Assembly: GCA_003023725.1 (NCBI GenBank)
Contig: PXYT01000013.1
Coordinates: 1-64,000 of the forward strand
Source of the DNA: Sulfobacillus benefaciens
GTDB lineage: Bacteria > Bacillota > Sulfobacillia > Sulfobacillales > Sulfobacillaceae
Reading direction: 5' to 3'
DNA length: 64,000 bases
Below are positions 17,441 to 25,938 of the stretch, piece after piece. The notes under the pieces are model-generated. The model made no database searches and was not told the origin of the DNA. It saw only the letters and a program-made list of their open reading frames with translations. Every line of letters begins with the position of its first letter. The stretch's first letter is position 1. Made by a program: the position numbers and the translations under genes.

Positions 17441-17998
17441 ATGAATTTTTCTTCCGCAACCCTTCATGGCATTTACCAGACTCCCTACCTGGATGCATGG
17501 ATCAGGAACAGCGTGGCCCTATCCCGTCCCCGGCGATTGTGGCAGTTTTATCAAGACGCCGGGTACTGTGTGGACCGTCCTCAAGATGTGCGGCTTGTGC
17601 CACTGGTTTTAAGAGAAGAGCGGGTAAGCCGGTTACGTAAGATCTTCCGCTTGTACATCTTCGCGGAAATGGGAGTCAGCACTGTCATGGGACCCGCAGC
17701 TCCTTTTATCGGTCTTCCCTTGCTGGCAATGATTTTATTGAAATGGAGTATTGATATAGGCTGGTGTTACGGACTGGATATGAGAGAGAAGAACATACAA
17801 CACGAGGTAGGCCGTATTTTCACCCACCGCTTCAGCCAGGTTGTTTGGCAAAGGGGGTATGAGGGATTGACATACCGGCGCCTGGCTACAACCGCGACCC
17901 GGCTGCTCCTGATGGGGTGGGGGCAGGAACTGAAATGGGCCGATCAGATAACAGGAAAAATCCGAAGCGAATTGCGGCGGAAACTGGGTGAAGAGTAA
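17441..17998 (+). CDS. Hypothetical membrane-associated protein
   Basis: 185-residue protein with a ribosome site AAAGGAGG upstream. One hydrophobic region (about residues 75-110: FAEMGVSTVMGPAAPF then GLPLLAMILLKWSIDIGW) may form a hairpin in the membrane; both flanks are Arg-rich and helical. The arrangement recalls EcsC-like proteins, but I would not name it. Divergent from the hypothetical gene at 16943, with the inverted repeat at 17374-17423 between. Confidence 0.65.
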   Translation: MNFSSATLHGIYQTPYLDAWIRNSVALSRPRRLWQFYQDAGYCVDRPQDVRLVPLVLREERVSRLRKIFRLYIFAEMGVSTVMGPAAPFIGLPLLAMILLKWSIDIGWCYGLDMREKNIQHEVGRIFTHRFSQVVWQRGYEGLTYRRLATTATRLLLMGWGQELKWADQITGKIRSELRRKLGEE

Positions 17999-18139
17999 GC
18001 ATGCACTTCATGTGTCTGTGGGAACCATTCACTCCGAAATTCCGGCCATTCGCGGCCAGACTCTAGTCCAAAACGAGCCAAGAAGAACACAATAGACTCA
18101 TAACCAATGGACTTCTCACCATCCAAGGAGGTGCGAGCA

Positions 18140-18226
18140 ATGGAAGAGGAACGGCGTCCGGAAACTGATGAGAAATTGGAAGAATGGTTCGACGTCATGC
18201 GCGAATGGTTTGATGTCGCAGAATGA
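18140..18226 (+). CDS. 28-residue acidic micropeptide
   Basis: ATG at 18140 lies seven bases after a perfect AAGGAGGT and opens 28 codons ending TGA 18224-18226, followed 13 bases later by a strong terminator. The peptide is very acidic, with an internal near-repeat (EEWFDVM then REWFDVA) and a likely amphipathic helix. The combination of ideal ribosome site, short frame and own terminator argues for a real small gene. No family recognised. Confidence 0.65.
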   Translation: MEEERRPETDEKLEEWFDVMREWFDVAE

Positions 18227-18239
18227 GGGACTTCCATAA

Positions 18240-18280
18240 CGAAGCAGCTCCCCGCCACCACGGAGCTGCTTCGTTGTTTT
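18240..18280 (+). terminator. Intrinsic terminator after the micropeptide
   Basis: Perfect 12-base arms CGAAGCAGCTCC (18240-18251) and GGAGCTGCTTCG (18262-18273), 10-base loop, then TTGTTTT. Immediately downstream of the 28-residue ORF. Confidence 0.9.
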
Positions 18281-18369
18281 GTCATGGAGGCAGATTCCAG
18301 AAATAATGCTTATTTAGTAAAATGGGCTATCAAGTATACATAGGCGTGTCTTGGGAGGTGCAACGGAAA

Positions 18370-18966
18370 ATGGAGCAATTTATCGCTAAAACCACGGATG
18401 GAGCCGAAATCGAAACATACTTTTTGGCAGGAGGACCTCTGGCTGTTATTTTGTGCCACGGCAAGGCTTTTGACCGGGACAGTTTTGTTCCGTATGGAAA
18501 GACGTTACAGGACGAGGGATATACCGTGGCTATTCCCAATTTTCGCTCATACGGGTCATCGACCGTGGGCAGCTTGGGCACGGAGGCAATTGAGCAGGAT
18601 GTGCTGGCGGTGGCGACGGAACTCCGGCACAGAGGAAAGAGCGTGGTGGCTTTAGGAGCTTCCAGGGGCGGCGGGGCCGTTCTGCGGGCTGTGGCGAAAA
18701 ATCCGCAACAGTTTCGGGCTGTTATTACCTGGTCCACTGTCGCTGTGCCTGATGAAATCGCCAGTCATCTGGGAGAAATCCCCAAGCTATTTGTTGTCAG
18801 CGAGAGCGAAATGATGCACGATCAGACCTTAGCGGTGTTTCGGGAAGCTCCCGAACCCCGAATGCTAAAGCAAATGCCCGGAGGTCGTCACGCCCAGAAA
18901 ATCTGGGAAGGACCCGACCGCGAATTGATCGAACAATATGTGCGGGAGTTTTTGAAATCGCTCTAA
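18370..18966 (+). CDS. Alpha/beta-hydrolase family protein
   Basis: 198-residue hydrolase. The nucleophile serine is in the elbow GASRGGG (around residue 98), the oxyanion region is in LCHGKAFDRDS, an acidic residue lies in VVSESEMMHD and the histidine in PGGRHAQ. The start is the ATG ten bases after GGAGGTG; an upstream ATG at 18322 lacks a ribosome site. Single-gene unit with a terminator just upstream. Esterase, lipase or peptidase activity is open. Confidence 0.85.
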   Translation: MEQFIAKTTDGAEIETYFLAGGPLAVILCHGKAFDRDSFVPYGKTLQDEGYTVAIPNFRSYGSSTVGSLGTEAIEQDVLAVATELRHRGKSVVALGASRGGGAVLRAVAKNPQQFRAVITWSTVAVPDEIASHLGEIPKLFVVSESEMMHDQTLAVFREAPEPRMLKQMPGGRHAQKIWEGPDRELIEQYVREFLKSL

Positions 18967-19030
18967 CGAGGCATGCAGAAACACACCCGGCGATCCCCTA
19001 TCCTGTTAGGTGGCTGCATCAATGCACAGG

Positions 19031-20452
19031 TTATCTCCGCGAGCGGGATTGCCGGGAAAACTGTAACTGCGAACCTGTGGGTCCTCTTCGGGACACAAAG
19101 GTCGGGTTTCGTGCGCTTCCTCGGTAGCGTGCAGCTATTTGGCCAAACCGGGATGCCTGATATAGGGCCATGACGGCGAGCCCATAGACAAACCACATAA
19201 TGTTGAATCCAATCATCACACTTGATGGAGACAGGGACCCGATGACAAAGCCAGCTAAGGCAGGGAATCCGGCCCAGGAAATGTAGCGCAGGAAGAGATC
19301 GGCATGGCGTCGCAGGCGATACAATCCCGCCAGCAGCACACCATAAAAGGCGGTGTAGAGAATCAGACCCAGCCAGCCGAAATCGATGGCGATTTCCAAC
19401 CACATGTTGTGGGCATCAATCACACCATACGTGTTGTAGGGACTTTTGTGATGCACGTAATAGGCATAATAGCGTTCGGCACCCCGGGGCCCCAATCCCC
19501 AGGGGTGGTGCCACAAGGCACGAAACCCGCTTTCAAGAAGCGCCAGCCGAATTTGGAAGGAACCGGGCCCCCTGGAGGGCGTAACCGGACTGAACGACGG
19601 ATTGAAAATATGGATCAGGTGACGGAACTTTTCCAGAGCGAAAGGCAGCTTTTCGGTTGCGGGGAGATGGGCAACAAAGACTAAAGCCGCTCCCGTGATG
19701 ACGAGTAAGGCTCCCATGACAGCCAGGGCGTAAGATCGCCATCGCCGGGGCAATATTGCTGCAAATGCCACGGCTTCCACAAGCAAGGCGAGTTCTCCTC
19801 CTCGGCTGCCTGTCTTGTATAAAATATAGATTCCCGCGAGAGAAAGAAGGATACTCAGTGCCAAGACCCACCGCGATCGGTTTAACAGAAACAAAAGCGT
19901 AACGAAGGGAACGATTAACGCCAGTGCGGCGCCTAAGTGATTGGGACCGTAAAAGAAGGCGGTGGGAATGGCCACATTGTGTTCGCTCGACGCCCCCAGA
20001 TGATGGGCCGTCCTGATCTCCCACAAGCTTACAGCCAGGGTGGCAAGGTAGTAGATTATCAGACTGGAAATGGTGGCCACGCGCGAAAAGTCTCGGAAGC
20101 GGGCAAGGTACCAGAAACTCAAGATGAGTAAAAATCCCGCGATTTGTTCCCACGTGTAGTAAAGATAATAGTAGGTATGGGGGCTGAATAGAGCAAAGGT
20201 GAAAAGTACCCAAATTATCCAGACGGTGATCAGGCCGAGAGGAAAAATGGTGAAACGATCTTTGTACCGGACTACACAGTACATCGTTACGACAGGCAAG
20301 GGAATGAGCAAGATTCGCTGAAACAACGAGACCCACGAATGCCCGTGGAAACCGGGCACGATCCAATATCCTTCAAACGGAGCTGTTAAGATATAAAGGG
20401 CTATGAGAGTCAGCCAAATCCCCCGTATTGTTCTTGTGCCGATCAGTGACAA
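19031..20452 (-). CDS. O-antigen ligase/polymerase-family membrane protein
   Basis: About 473-residue polytopic membrane protein with roughly ten or more hydrophobic segments and the large extracellular loop of the Wzy_C/WaaL family (region with RLALLESGFRALWHHPWGLGPRGAE, VIDAHNMWLEI). Such proteins join or polymerise glycan units at the outer face of the membrane. The open frame extends to 20590, but the best start is a TTG at 20452 after ATGAGGGGGG. The C-terminal 40 residues are hydrophilic and Arg/Ser-rich. Its partner glycosyltransferases are not next to it. Confidence 0.85.
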   Translation of the reverse strand: MSLIGTRTIRGIWLTLIALYILTAPFEGYWIVPGFHGHSWVSLFQRILLIPLPVVTMYCVVRYKDRFTIFPLGLITVWIIWVLFTFALFSPHTYYYLYYTWEQIAGFLLILSFWYLARFRDFSRVATISSLIIYYLATLAVSLWEIRTAHHLGASSEHNVAIPTAFFYGPNHLGAALALIVPFVTLLFLLNRSRWVLALSILLSLAGIYILYKTGSRGGELALLVEAVAFAAILPRRWRSYALAVMGALLVITGAALVFVAHLPATEKLPFALEKFRHLIHIFNPSFSPVTPSRGPGSFQIRLALLESGFRALWHHPWGLGPRGAERYYAYYVHHKSPYNTYGVIDAHNMWLEIAIDFGWLGLILYTAFYGVLLAGLYRLRRHADLFLRYISWAGFPALAGFVIGSLSPSSVMIGFNIMWFVYGLAVMALYQASRFGQIAARYRGSARNPTFVSRRGPTGSQLQFSRQSRSRR

Positions 20453-20642
20453 GCCCCCCTCATTTGCAGGCCGCACTGCGACCACACTCATAAAAATACA
20501 CAAAAAGAAAAACTTCGACAACGAGGACGGCTTTCCTCCACATAGCGCCGAAGACGCTCCAATTATAATAATGGTTGGACAATGTGCCACCTGGGACCAT
20601 GAGCGGCTGAAAATTTAAGCGATTCTTCAGCCAAATAAAGGA

Positions 20643-20662
20643 CGGGAAACCCTGCTTTCCCG
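20643..20662 (-). other. Short hairpin between the TM micropeptide and the ligase gene
   Basis: Arms CGGGAAA (20643-20649) and TTTCCCG (20656-20662). On the minus strand it is followed by TCCTTTATTT, so it may be a weak terminator or attenuator after the 28-residue gene at 20856-20942. The rest of 20453-20855 shows no gene I can support. Confidence 0.35.
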
Positions 20663-20855
20663 CACAGACCGGATAACAACGACGAGCAATCGTGTGCTGG
20701 GATGGCAACTACGGAAATATCACTAAGGGTGTCGGTGCTCTTCGTTGCCGGTATCGGCCGGTCCCGGAAATCAAGTACGGAACACTCGGTTCTCTTTTTG
20801 GGTACAATCCGCTCTCGAGTCCCTGCTATTCGGATTTTCTGCGATCCAGCCCCAC

Positions 20856-20942
20856 TCAGGGTTCTTCTTTGTGATCGGCCATGAAACGCAATCCGATCAG
20901 TAAAGCCACTACCATCCCGATGCCACCAATAATCCACAGCAT
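20856..20942 (-). CDS. 28-residue single-span membrane micropeptide
   Basis: ATG at 20942 (minus strand) is eight bases after CCGGAGG and opens 28 codons ending TGA. The product is one hydrophobic helix (WIIGGIGMVVALLIGL) with a charged tail ending DHKEEP, the layout of small membrane-subunit peptides such as CydX or KdpF, though the sequence matches neither. It lies downstream of the RpiR regulator gene (21018-21914) on the same strand. Supported by ribosome site and composition only. Confidence 0.55.
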   Translation of the reverse strand: MLWIIGGIGMVVALLIGLRFMADHKEEP

Positions 20943-21017
20943 GTTGTTATCCTCCGGTTCGAATGCTCTGGTGTTGCGTCGCTCGCACAACAAGCACAGG
21001 CCAACAAGTTAATAATA

Positions 21018-21914
21018 TCATACGCCATCATAGGGTGTCTCGGGAGGCGGCAAGGCAACCCGGTGGGAACGCACAGCGTCCAGAGTATCGAAGAGTTTGG
21101 TCTCCGCGGTGTCGGCCAGGGTGTTGGCAAGGGCAAACAACAGCGCACTCATGGCGGTTAACGAGGAGATTAGGGATGAACTGGCTCCAATTCTAGGAGA
21201 CGCTTCGTAGGCGTACACGTAAATAGGCAAATCAGCGAGCCTCGACAGCGGATTCTTTCTGTCAAAGCGGGTGAGAGCCGTCACAAAGGCATGCCGCTTG
21301 CGGGCGAGTTGCGTCAGTTCCAGCACTTCGGCAGTTTCTCCGGAATAAGATACGGCCATAAATATATCGTCTTGGGTTAGCTGCCCCACAATGGTAGCCA
21401 TGATGTGAAAATCCTCGGACCAAAAGACCGGCAGCCCCAGACGCCACAGTTTCTGTTGAAAATCTTTCACCACGATGGCCGAGGCTCCGGTACCGTAGGC
21501 CGCAATCCAGCGGGCCTCTTTCAAACGGTCCACGACCCGGTCGATATCGCTTTCCCGCATATCATTGAGTGTACGGGTAATGCCCATAACCGTGTGGCGT
21601 TTAAGGGATTGGATGGATCGAGACAAGGGCGTGGTGGGGTCGATTTCCATAAAACGGGATCCAACCGGGCGATCTTCGCGGGCGATGTCTGCCACCACGG
21701 AGACCTTTAGGCTCTGATAACCGGAAACCTGTATGGATTTACACAGCCGAATTACCGCAGCCTGACTGCTGCCGGTAATACGTGCCAGATCCTTCACTGT
21801 CAGATCCACCAGTTGCCGCGGATTTTCCAGTATCCAGCGGGCAATTCGCGCTTCCGAATTGGCCAGTGTCGGCAGTGTGCTGCTGAGGCGGTCTAGAACC
21901 CCGGAAATAGCCAC
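21018..21914 (-). CDS. RpiR/MurR-family transcriptional regulator
   Basis: 298-residue regulator with an N-terminal HTH_6 domain (LANSEARIARWILENP, then TGSSQAAVIRLCKSIQVSGYQSLK) and a C-terminal SIS sugar-phosphate isomerase-like domain (about residues 120-260, with AVSYSGETAEVLELTQLAR). The start is a GTG after AAAGGAGG; the longer frame to 21968 is not supported. It is divergent from the muropeptide-uptake and NamZ/NagZ cluster. MurR of the same family controls MurNAc utilisation, so a phosphorylated amino sugar is the likely effector. Confidence 0.92.
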   Translation of the reverse strand: MAISGVLDRLSSTLPTLANSEARIARWILENPRQLVDLTVKDLARITGSSQAAVIRLCKSIQVSGYQSLKVSVVADIAREDRPVGSRFMEIDPTTPLSRSIQSLKRHTVMGITRTLNDMRESDIDRVVDRLKEARWIAAYGTGASAIVVKDFQQKLWRLGLPVFWSEDFHIMATIVGQLTQDDIFMAVSYSGETAEVLELTQLARKRHAFVTALTRFDRKNPLSRLADLPIYVYAYEASPRIGASSSLISSLTAMSALLFALANTLADTAETKLFDTLDAVRSHRVALPPPETPYDGV

Positions 21915-22148
21915 TTGCCAGCCTCCTTTTCTACGGGAAGTCCATTGCGTTTTCAGACATTTGCCCAACTTGTTTTGAATTTTTTTTTCAGCTTATTGGT
22001 TCATCTTTTGAAATATGATAACATAAATCGAGTAAATGAAATAGTATTGCAGGCCGCACGCAGGGAAGGGTTTGGATTGCATATTTTGTCAGAAAATTAT
22101 GTCTAATAGGATTGTGTTGCAGACCAACACCGATAAGGAGCGAGATTT
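21915..22148. promoter_or_regulatory. Divergent control region of the cell-wall salvage cluster
   Basis: AT-rich 234 bases between the RpiR gene and the peptide-binding gene. TGAAATA occurs twice (22009-22015 and 22037-22043) and could be half-sites for the regulator. I see no clear palindrome and no confident -35/-10 pair. The plus-strand gene has GATAAGGAG upstream of its ATG. Confidence 0.4.
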
Positions 22149-23954
22149 ATGAAGAAAATCTCAACGCTGGCCCTAGTGGCGGGCATTGGCGTACTGGCGG
22201 CAGGGTGCGGCGCGTCTTCCACGAAAAGCGCATCTCCGTCTACGTTTACAACGATAGACGAATTTCACCCGATCACGGTCGGAGCACCGTTAAATCCCTT
22301 TAATACAAGTGGCAACAACTGGGTTGGGTTCGACCAAATGCAGTTGGGATGGACGACCAATTCTCCGACAAATCCCAATGCTTTCTATCCGGGGTTGGCT
22401 CAGAAATGGAAAATCTCCAATGGCGGGCGGACGGTGACCATCTGGCTTCAGCCCGGCGCGAAATGGTCCAACGGAAAACCGGTTACGGCTCAGGACGTTA
22501 AGGCGTCGATGGCAGCGGCTTTTACTCAGGGCAGTGCCCAGTCCTTTTATTTGGGAAGTGTCAACATCCTCTCTCCCACGGAAGTTCAATTTAATCAGGT
22601 ACCGGGTCAAGACTACAACTTGTTCTTCAATAATTTGATGCAGCAGTCGATCATTCCCGCATCGGAGTACGACAAGGTGTTGGGAGCGAATATTTGGACA
22701 ACAATCAATGAATCCTTATATGCCGGTACGAATCCCGCCAAGGCCGCTCTGGCCAAGAAGGCCGAAACGGCCTTGACCAATTTAGGGAAGAAAGTTGCGG
22801 CATTTGCGCCATCCAAAGATATTTCGGCCGGGCCGTTTGTACTGAAGAACCTGAATCCGGGAGAGGCCCTCTTGGTGAAAAACCCGGATTTCTATAACGC
22901 CAAAGCCATTCATGTCAAACAAGTGGTATTTCGCAATTATACGGGCAATCAGCAGATATGGAATTATCTCATTGGCGGGCAGCTGGATATGGCGCCTTTT
23001 ACAGCAATGCCCTCCAATATTCTAAGCCAGATTCTGAAAACTAAAGGAAACGAAAAGGTGGTGGCTCCCTCTTATGTGGGAGCGGCACTGGCCTTCAACC
23101 AAGGTATCTATCCTTACGGCATCCCCGATGTACGCTATGCCATAGCCCATATCATTAATCGTCAGGCCGTTCAGAAAGTGGCGGAACCCGTAGTGGGAAC
23201 TGTGTCAAAATATTCTGATGGCATGGTGGATGCCGCTGCCGAGAAATGGTTAACGCCGTCCCAGATCAAACAGCTCAATCCTTATGGCTACAATCTCACT
23301 CTGGCGGCGCACGAACTGGAAAAAGCCGGGTTTCATAAAGTGCACGGACAGTGGATGATGCCCAACGGCAAGCCGTGGACGGCAACGATTTATACCGTGA
23401 ACGGGTTTAGCGACTGGATCGAGGCTTCCAAAGTGATTTCCAGTGAAATGTCTGCCTTCGGCATTCCCACGCATCCGGCCATCGTGAGCAGTTACTCCGA
23501 ATATCTCAAAGAAATCGCTTTGGATAAATATCCTATAGCGTTCTGGCTCAATGCCCTCGGCCCCGAGGCCTATCCGACCTTCCAACGGATCTGGGGTCCG
23601 AATGACGGGTATAACGTGGTGGGCGGTCATTTAGTGCATTATCCCTACAGCAATACGGCGGAAGGGAACTGGCTGGATGCGGCCCGGACCGTTAAACTGC
23701 CGGGAGGACAGGTGGTCGACCCCGGTAGGCTGACCTACTCACTCAACAGCCTCACTCCCAGCCAGCAGCGCCCAATTGTGCAAAAATTGGCTCTGGCCGC
23801 GAATGTGAGCCTGCCAATGATTACGCTGTGGAACTATGTTAACGTTCAGTTTGTTAATAACACTCGGTTTACCGACTATCCGGTCAATAACCCGGGACTG
23901 CTCGATAATCCGCCAGGGGTTTGGATGATGCGGGGATATGTCAAGCCGCGGTAG
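22149..23954 (+). CDS. Oligopeptide ABC transporter binding lipoprotein (family 5)
   Basis: 601-residue extracytoplasmic solute-binding protein of the DppA/OppA family. Residues 1-20 form a lipoprotein signal with the lipobox LAAGC. Family features include GWTTNSPTNPNAFYPGLAQKWKIS, WSNGKPVTAQDVKASM and the late LTPSQQRPIVQKLALAANVSLPMITLWNY. First gene of the salvage operon and facing the RpiR regulator. The genes that follow suggest that the cargo is muropeptide or murein peptide rather than general peptide; that is inference. Confidence 0.92.
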   Translation: MKKISTLALVAGIGVLAAGCGASSTKSASPSTFTTIDEFHPITVGAPLNPFNTSGNNWVGFDQMQLGWTTNSPTNPNAFYPGLAQKWKISNGGRTVTIWLQPGAKWSNGKPVTAQDVKASMAAAFTQGSAQSFYLGSVNILSPTEVQFNQVPGQDYNLFFNNLMQQSIIPASEYDKVLGANIWTTINESLYAGTNPAKAALAKKAETALTNLGKKVAAFAPSKDISAGPFVLKNLNPGEALLVKNPDFYNAKAIHVKQVVFRNYTGNQQIWNYLIGGQLDMAPFTAMPSNILSQILKTKGNEKVVAPSYVGAALAFNQGIYPYGIPDVRYAIAHIINRQAVQKVAEPVVGTVSKYSDGMVDAAAEKWLTPSQIKQLNPYGYNLTLAAHELEKAGFHKVHGQWMMPNGKPWTATIYTVNGFSDWIEASKVISSEMSAFGIPTHPAIVSSYSEYLKEIALDKYPIAFWLNALGPEAYPTFQRIWGPNDGYNVVGGHLVHYPYSNTAEGNWLDAARTVKLPGGQVVDPGRLTYSLNSLTPSQQRPIVQKLALAANVSLPMITLWNYVNVQFVNNTRFTDYPVNNPGLLDNPPGVWMMRGYVKPR

Positions 23955-23970
23955 CGGGATTCAAGATCAG

Positions 23971-24005
23971 TGCCGGTGTCTGGCTGTTTAAGTCTCGCAC
24001 CGGCA
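23971..24005 (+). other. Intercistronic hairpin after the binding-protein gene
   Basis: Arms TGCCGGTG (23971-23978) and CACCGGCA (23998-24005) without a T tract. Hairpins here often protect the upstream binding-protein message from 3' decay and raise its level over the permeases. Confidence 0.55.
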
Positions 24006-24024
24006 TGGTGGGAAGGAGGACCCT

Positions 24025-25014
24025 ATGCAGATTCTAATACGCCTTGGTAAGAGAATCCTGGCGGGAATTGTTATGGTTCTGGCGGTGGCGTCCTTCACGT
24101 TCTTCTTAGTGCGGTTGATGCCGGGAAATCCGGTGGCGGCAAAATACAACGAGTTAATCCTGCGTGGCATGACACCGGTGCAAGCGATGGATCAGGTGCG
24201 CATGATGTACGGTTTTATGCCTCATCAGCCGTTGTGGCAGCAGTATTTGTTGTATATCAACCAAATTCTTCATTTGAACCTCGGACGCTCTATTTCCTAT
24301 GATGGGGTGCCCGTGATTCATATCATTTTGGGAGCGGCCCCGTGGACAATTATTTTGGTGTTAACCGGCCTAATTGCCAGCTTTGTGGTAGGGGTCTTAG
24401 CCGGTGTCATTGCCGCAATTAAACGCACATCGCCGACGGGAAGCGTGCTCTCTCTTTCGGGTTCAATTCTTCACGGAATCCCGCAATTTGTGATGGGGCT
24501 GTTTTTGGCCTATGTGTTTACCACGTTGTGGGTCATTTTTCCCTTTGGCGCCCCTTACAACGCGGCTTTAACGCCCGGATTGAACTGGCCTTTCATATCG
24601 TCTTTGGTTCGCCATGCCGTATTGCCGGTGGCCACCTACGCCCTCTCCAGTTATGGGGGGTGGATGCTGACCATGAAATCGAGCGTGATTACGGTGCTGG
24701 GGGACGATTTTATTCTGGCCTCTGAGGTCAGGGGAATCAAAATGTCCACGCAGGTGAAATACATTGCGCATAACGCTATTCTTCCGTTATTTACGGTCTT
24801 TGCGCTCTCTATCGGTTTTATGTTCGGCGGTTCCATATTCATTGAAGATATTTTTGACTATCCCGGACTCGGGAATTTATTGCTGCATGCGATAAATTCG
24901 AGGGATTACCCTTTGATGACAGGAGCCTTTCTTTTAATTACGGCTGCCGTCATTATTTCCAATATCTTCGCCGACTTCCTTTATTCCGTTGTCGACCCTA
25001 GAATCCGGAGGTGA
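24025..25014 (+). CDS. Oligopeptide ABC transporter permease (DppB-like)
   Basis: 329-residue permease with about six membrane helices. It opens with the DppB/OppB pattern (RILAGIVMVLAVASFTFFLVRLMPGNP) and ends with VDPRIRR. The EAA-type cytoplasmic loop (EVRGIKMSTQVKYIAHNAILPLF) and FGGSIFIEDIFDYPGLG are conserved. GGAAGGAGG precedes the ATG. Second gene of the salvage operon. Confidence 0.94.
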   Translation: MQILIRLGKRILAGIVMVLAVASFTFFLVRLMPGNPVAAKYNELILRGMTPVQAMDQVRMMYGFMPHQPLWQQYLLYINQILHLNLGRSISYDGVPVIHIILGAAPWTIILVLTGLIASFVVGVLAGVIAAIKRTSPTGSVLSLSGSILHGIPQFVMGLFLAYVFTTLWVIFPFGAPYNAALTPGLNWPFISSLVRHAVLPVATYALSSYGGWMLTMKSSVITVLGDDFILASEVRGIKMSTQVKYIAHNAILPLFTVFALSIGFMFGGSIFIEDIFDYPGLGNLLLHAINSRDYPLMTGAFLLITAAVIISNIFADFLYSVVDPRIRR

Positions 25015-25020
25015 TTGGGA

Positions 25021-25935
25021 ATGTCCGTGGCCGAATCGACATCCGTGTCGCCAAAAACACCCCGTGTTCCAAGCGGCCACCCTACGTTTATTCATACTGC
25101 GTGGCGTGTTATTGCGAAAAAACCTGGACGTATCGTGGGATTGGCGATTATTCTCTTCTTTGCCTTAATGGCCATTGTCGGACCGTATCTCTATCCGCGG
25201 CAGCTGCCGATTAACCCCAACGCCATTTACGCTGCGATTAGCTGGAAATATCCGTTGGGAACCGACTTTGAGGGGACCAGCAATCTGGCGCTGATCGTAA
25301 CGGGCGCACGCTATGTGCTATTTGCAGCATTTATGGCTGCGATCTTCACAGTGGTTATTGGCACTGTGCTGGGGCTAGTGTCGGGTTATTATCTGGGATG
25401 GTCCGATTCTGTTATTATGCGGATCACCGACTTTGTTTTAACGATCCCCGGATTTCCTTTGCTTGTGGTGTTGTCCACCGTTTGGAATTTCGGACAGCCT
25501 GTGGCGATGGGATTTGTCCTGGGGATTACGGGGTGGGGTGGTCTGGCCCGTGCCGTTCGATCGCAGACCCTGTCCCTTCGGGAACGGGGCTTCATCGAAG
25601 CGGCTCACACTCTGGGCCTATCACCCGTTCATATTTTGTTTAAGGAAATTCTGCCGAACATTGGATCCTACATCGCCATGAACCTGTTGTTGGCCGTTAC
25701 CGGCAGTATTTATGCAGAGGTCGGACTCTTCTTCCTCGGTGTGGTACCATTTCAGGTAAACAACTGGGGCGTTATGCTAAACCTTGCTGTGTTTTCCGCT
25801 GGAGCCATGTCGAGTGTTCAGGCGTTGCCTTATTTGCTCTCTCCTTTGATCGCACTGTTGGTGCTGACCTTGGGCGTGGTGTTGTTTTTGGACGCTGTGG
25901 ACGAACTCTTCAATCCTCGCTTAAAGGAGGCATAA
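25021..25935 (+). CDS. Oligopeptide ABC transporter permease (DppC-like)
   Basis: 304-residue permease. N-terminal cytoplasmic tail, then about six helices, with the DppC features GPYLYPRQ, LGTDFEGTSNLALIVTGAR, and the loop EAAHTLGLSPVHILFKEILPNIG. The ATG at 25021 sits six bases after GGAGGTGA, which is inside the end of the upstream permease gene; a TTG at 25015 is less likely. Pairs with the DppB-like subunit. Confidence 0.94.
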   Translation: MSVAESTSVSPKTPRVPSGHPTFIHTAWRVIAKKPGRIVGLAIILFFALMAIVGPYLYPRQLPINPNAIYAAISWKYPLGTDFEGTSNLALIVTGARYVLFAAFMAAIFTVVIGTVLGLVSGYYLGWSDSVIMRITDFVLTIPGFPLLVVLSTVWNFGQPVAMGFVLGITGWGGLARAVRSQTLSLRERGFIEAAHTLGLSPVHILFKEILPNIGSYIAMNLLLAVTGSIYAEVGLFFLGVVPFQVNNWGVMLNLAVFSAGAMSSVQALPYLLSPLIALLVLTLGVVLFLDAVDELFNPRLKEA

Positions 25936-25938
25936 GCT

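Noticed and set aside
19533-20366. 277-codon minus-strand frame
   Set aside because: Alternative frame inside the O-antigen-ligase-type gene; composition is not protein-like (Arg/His/Ser-rich).
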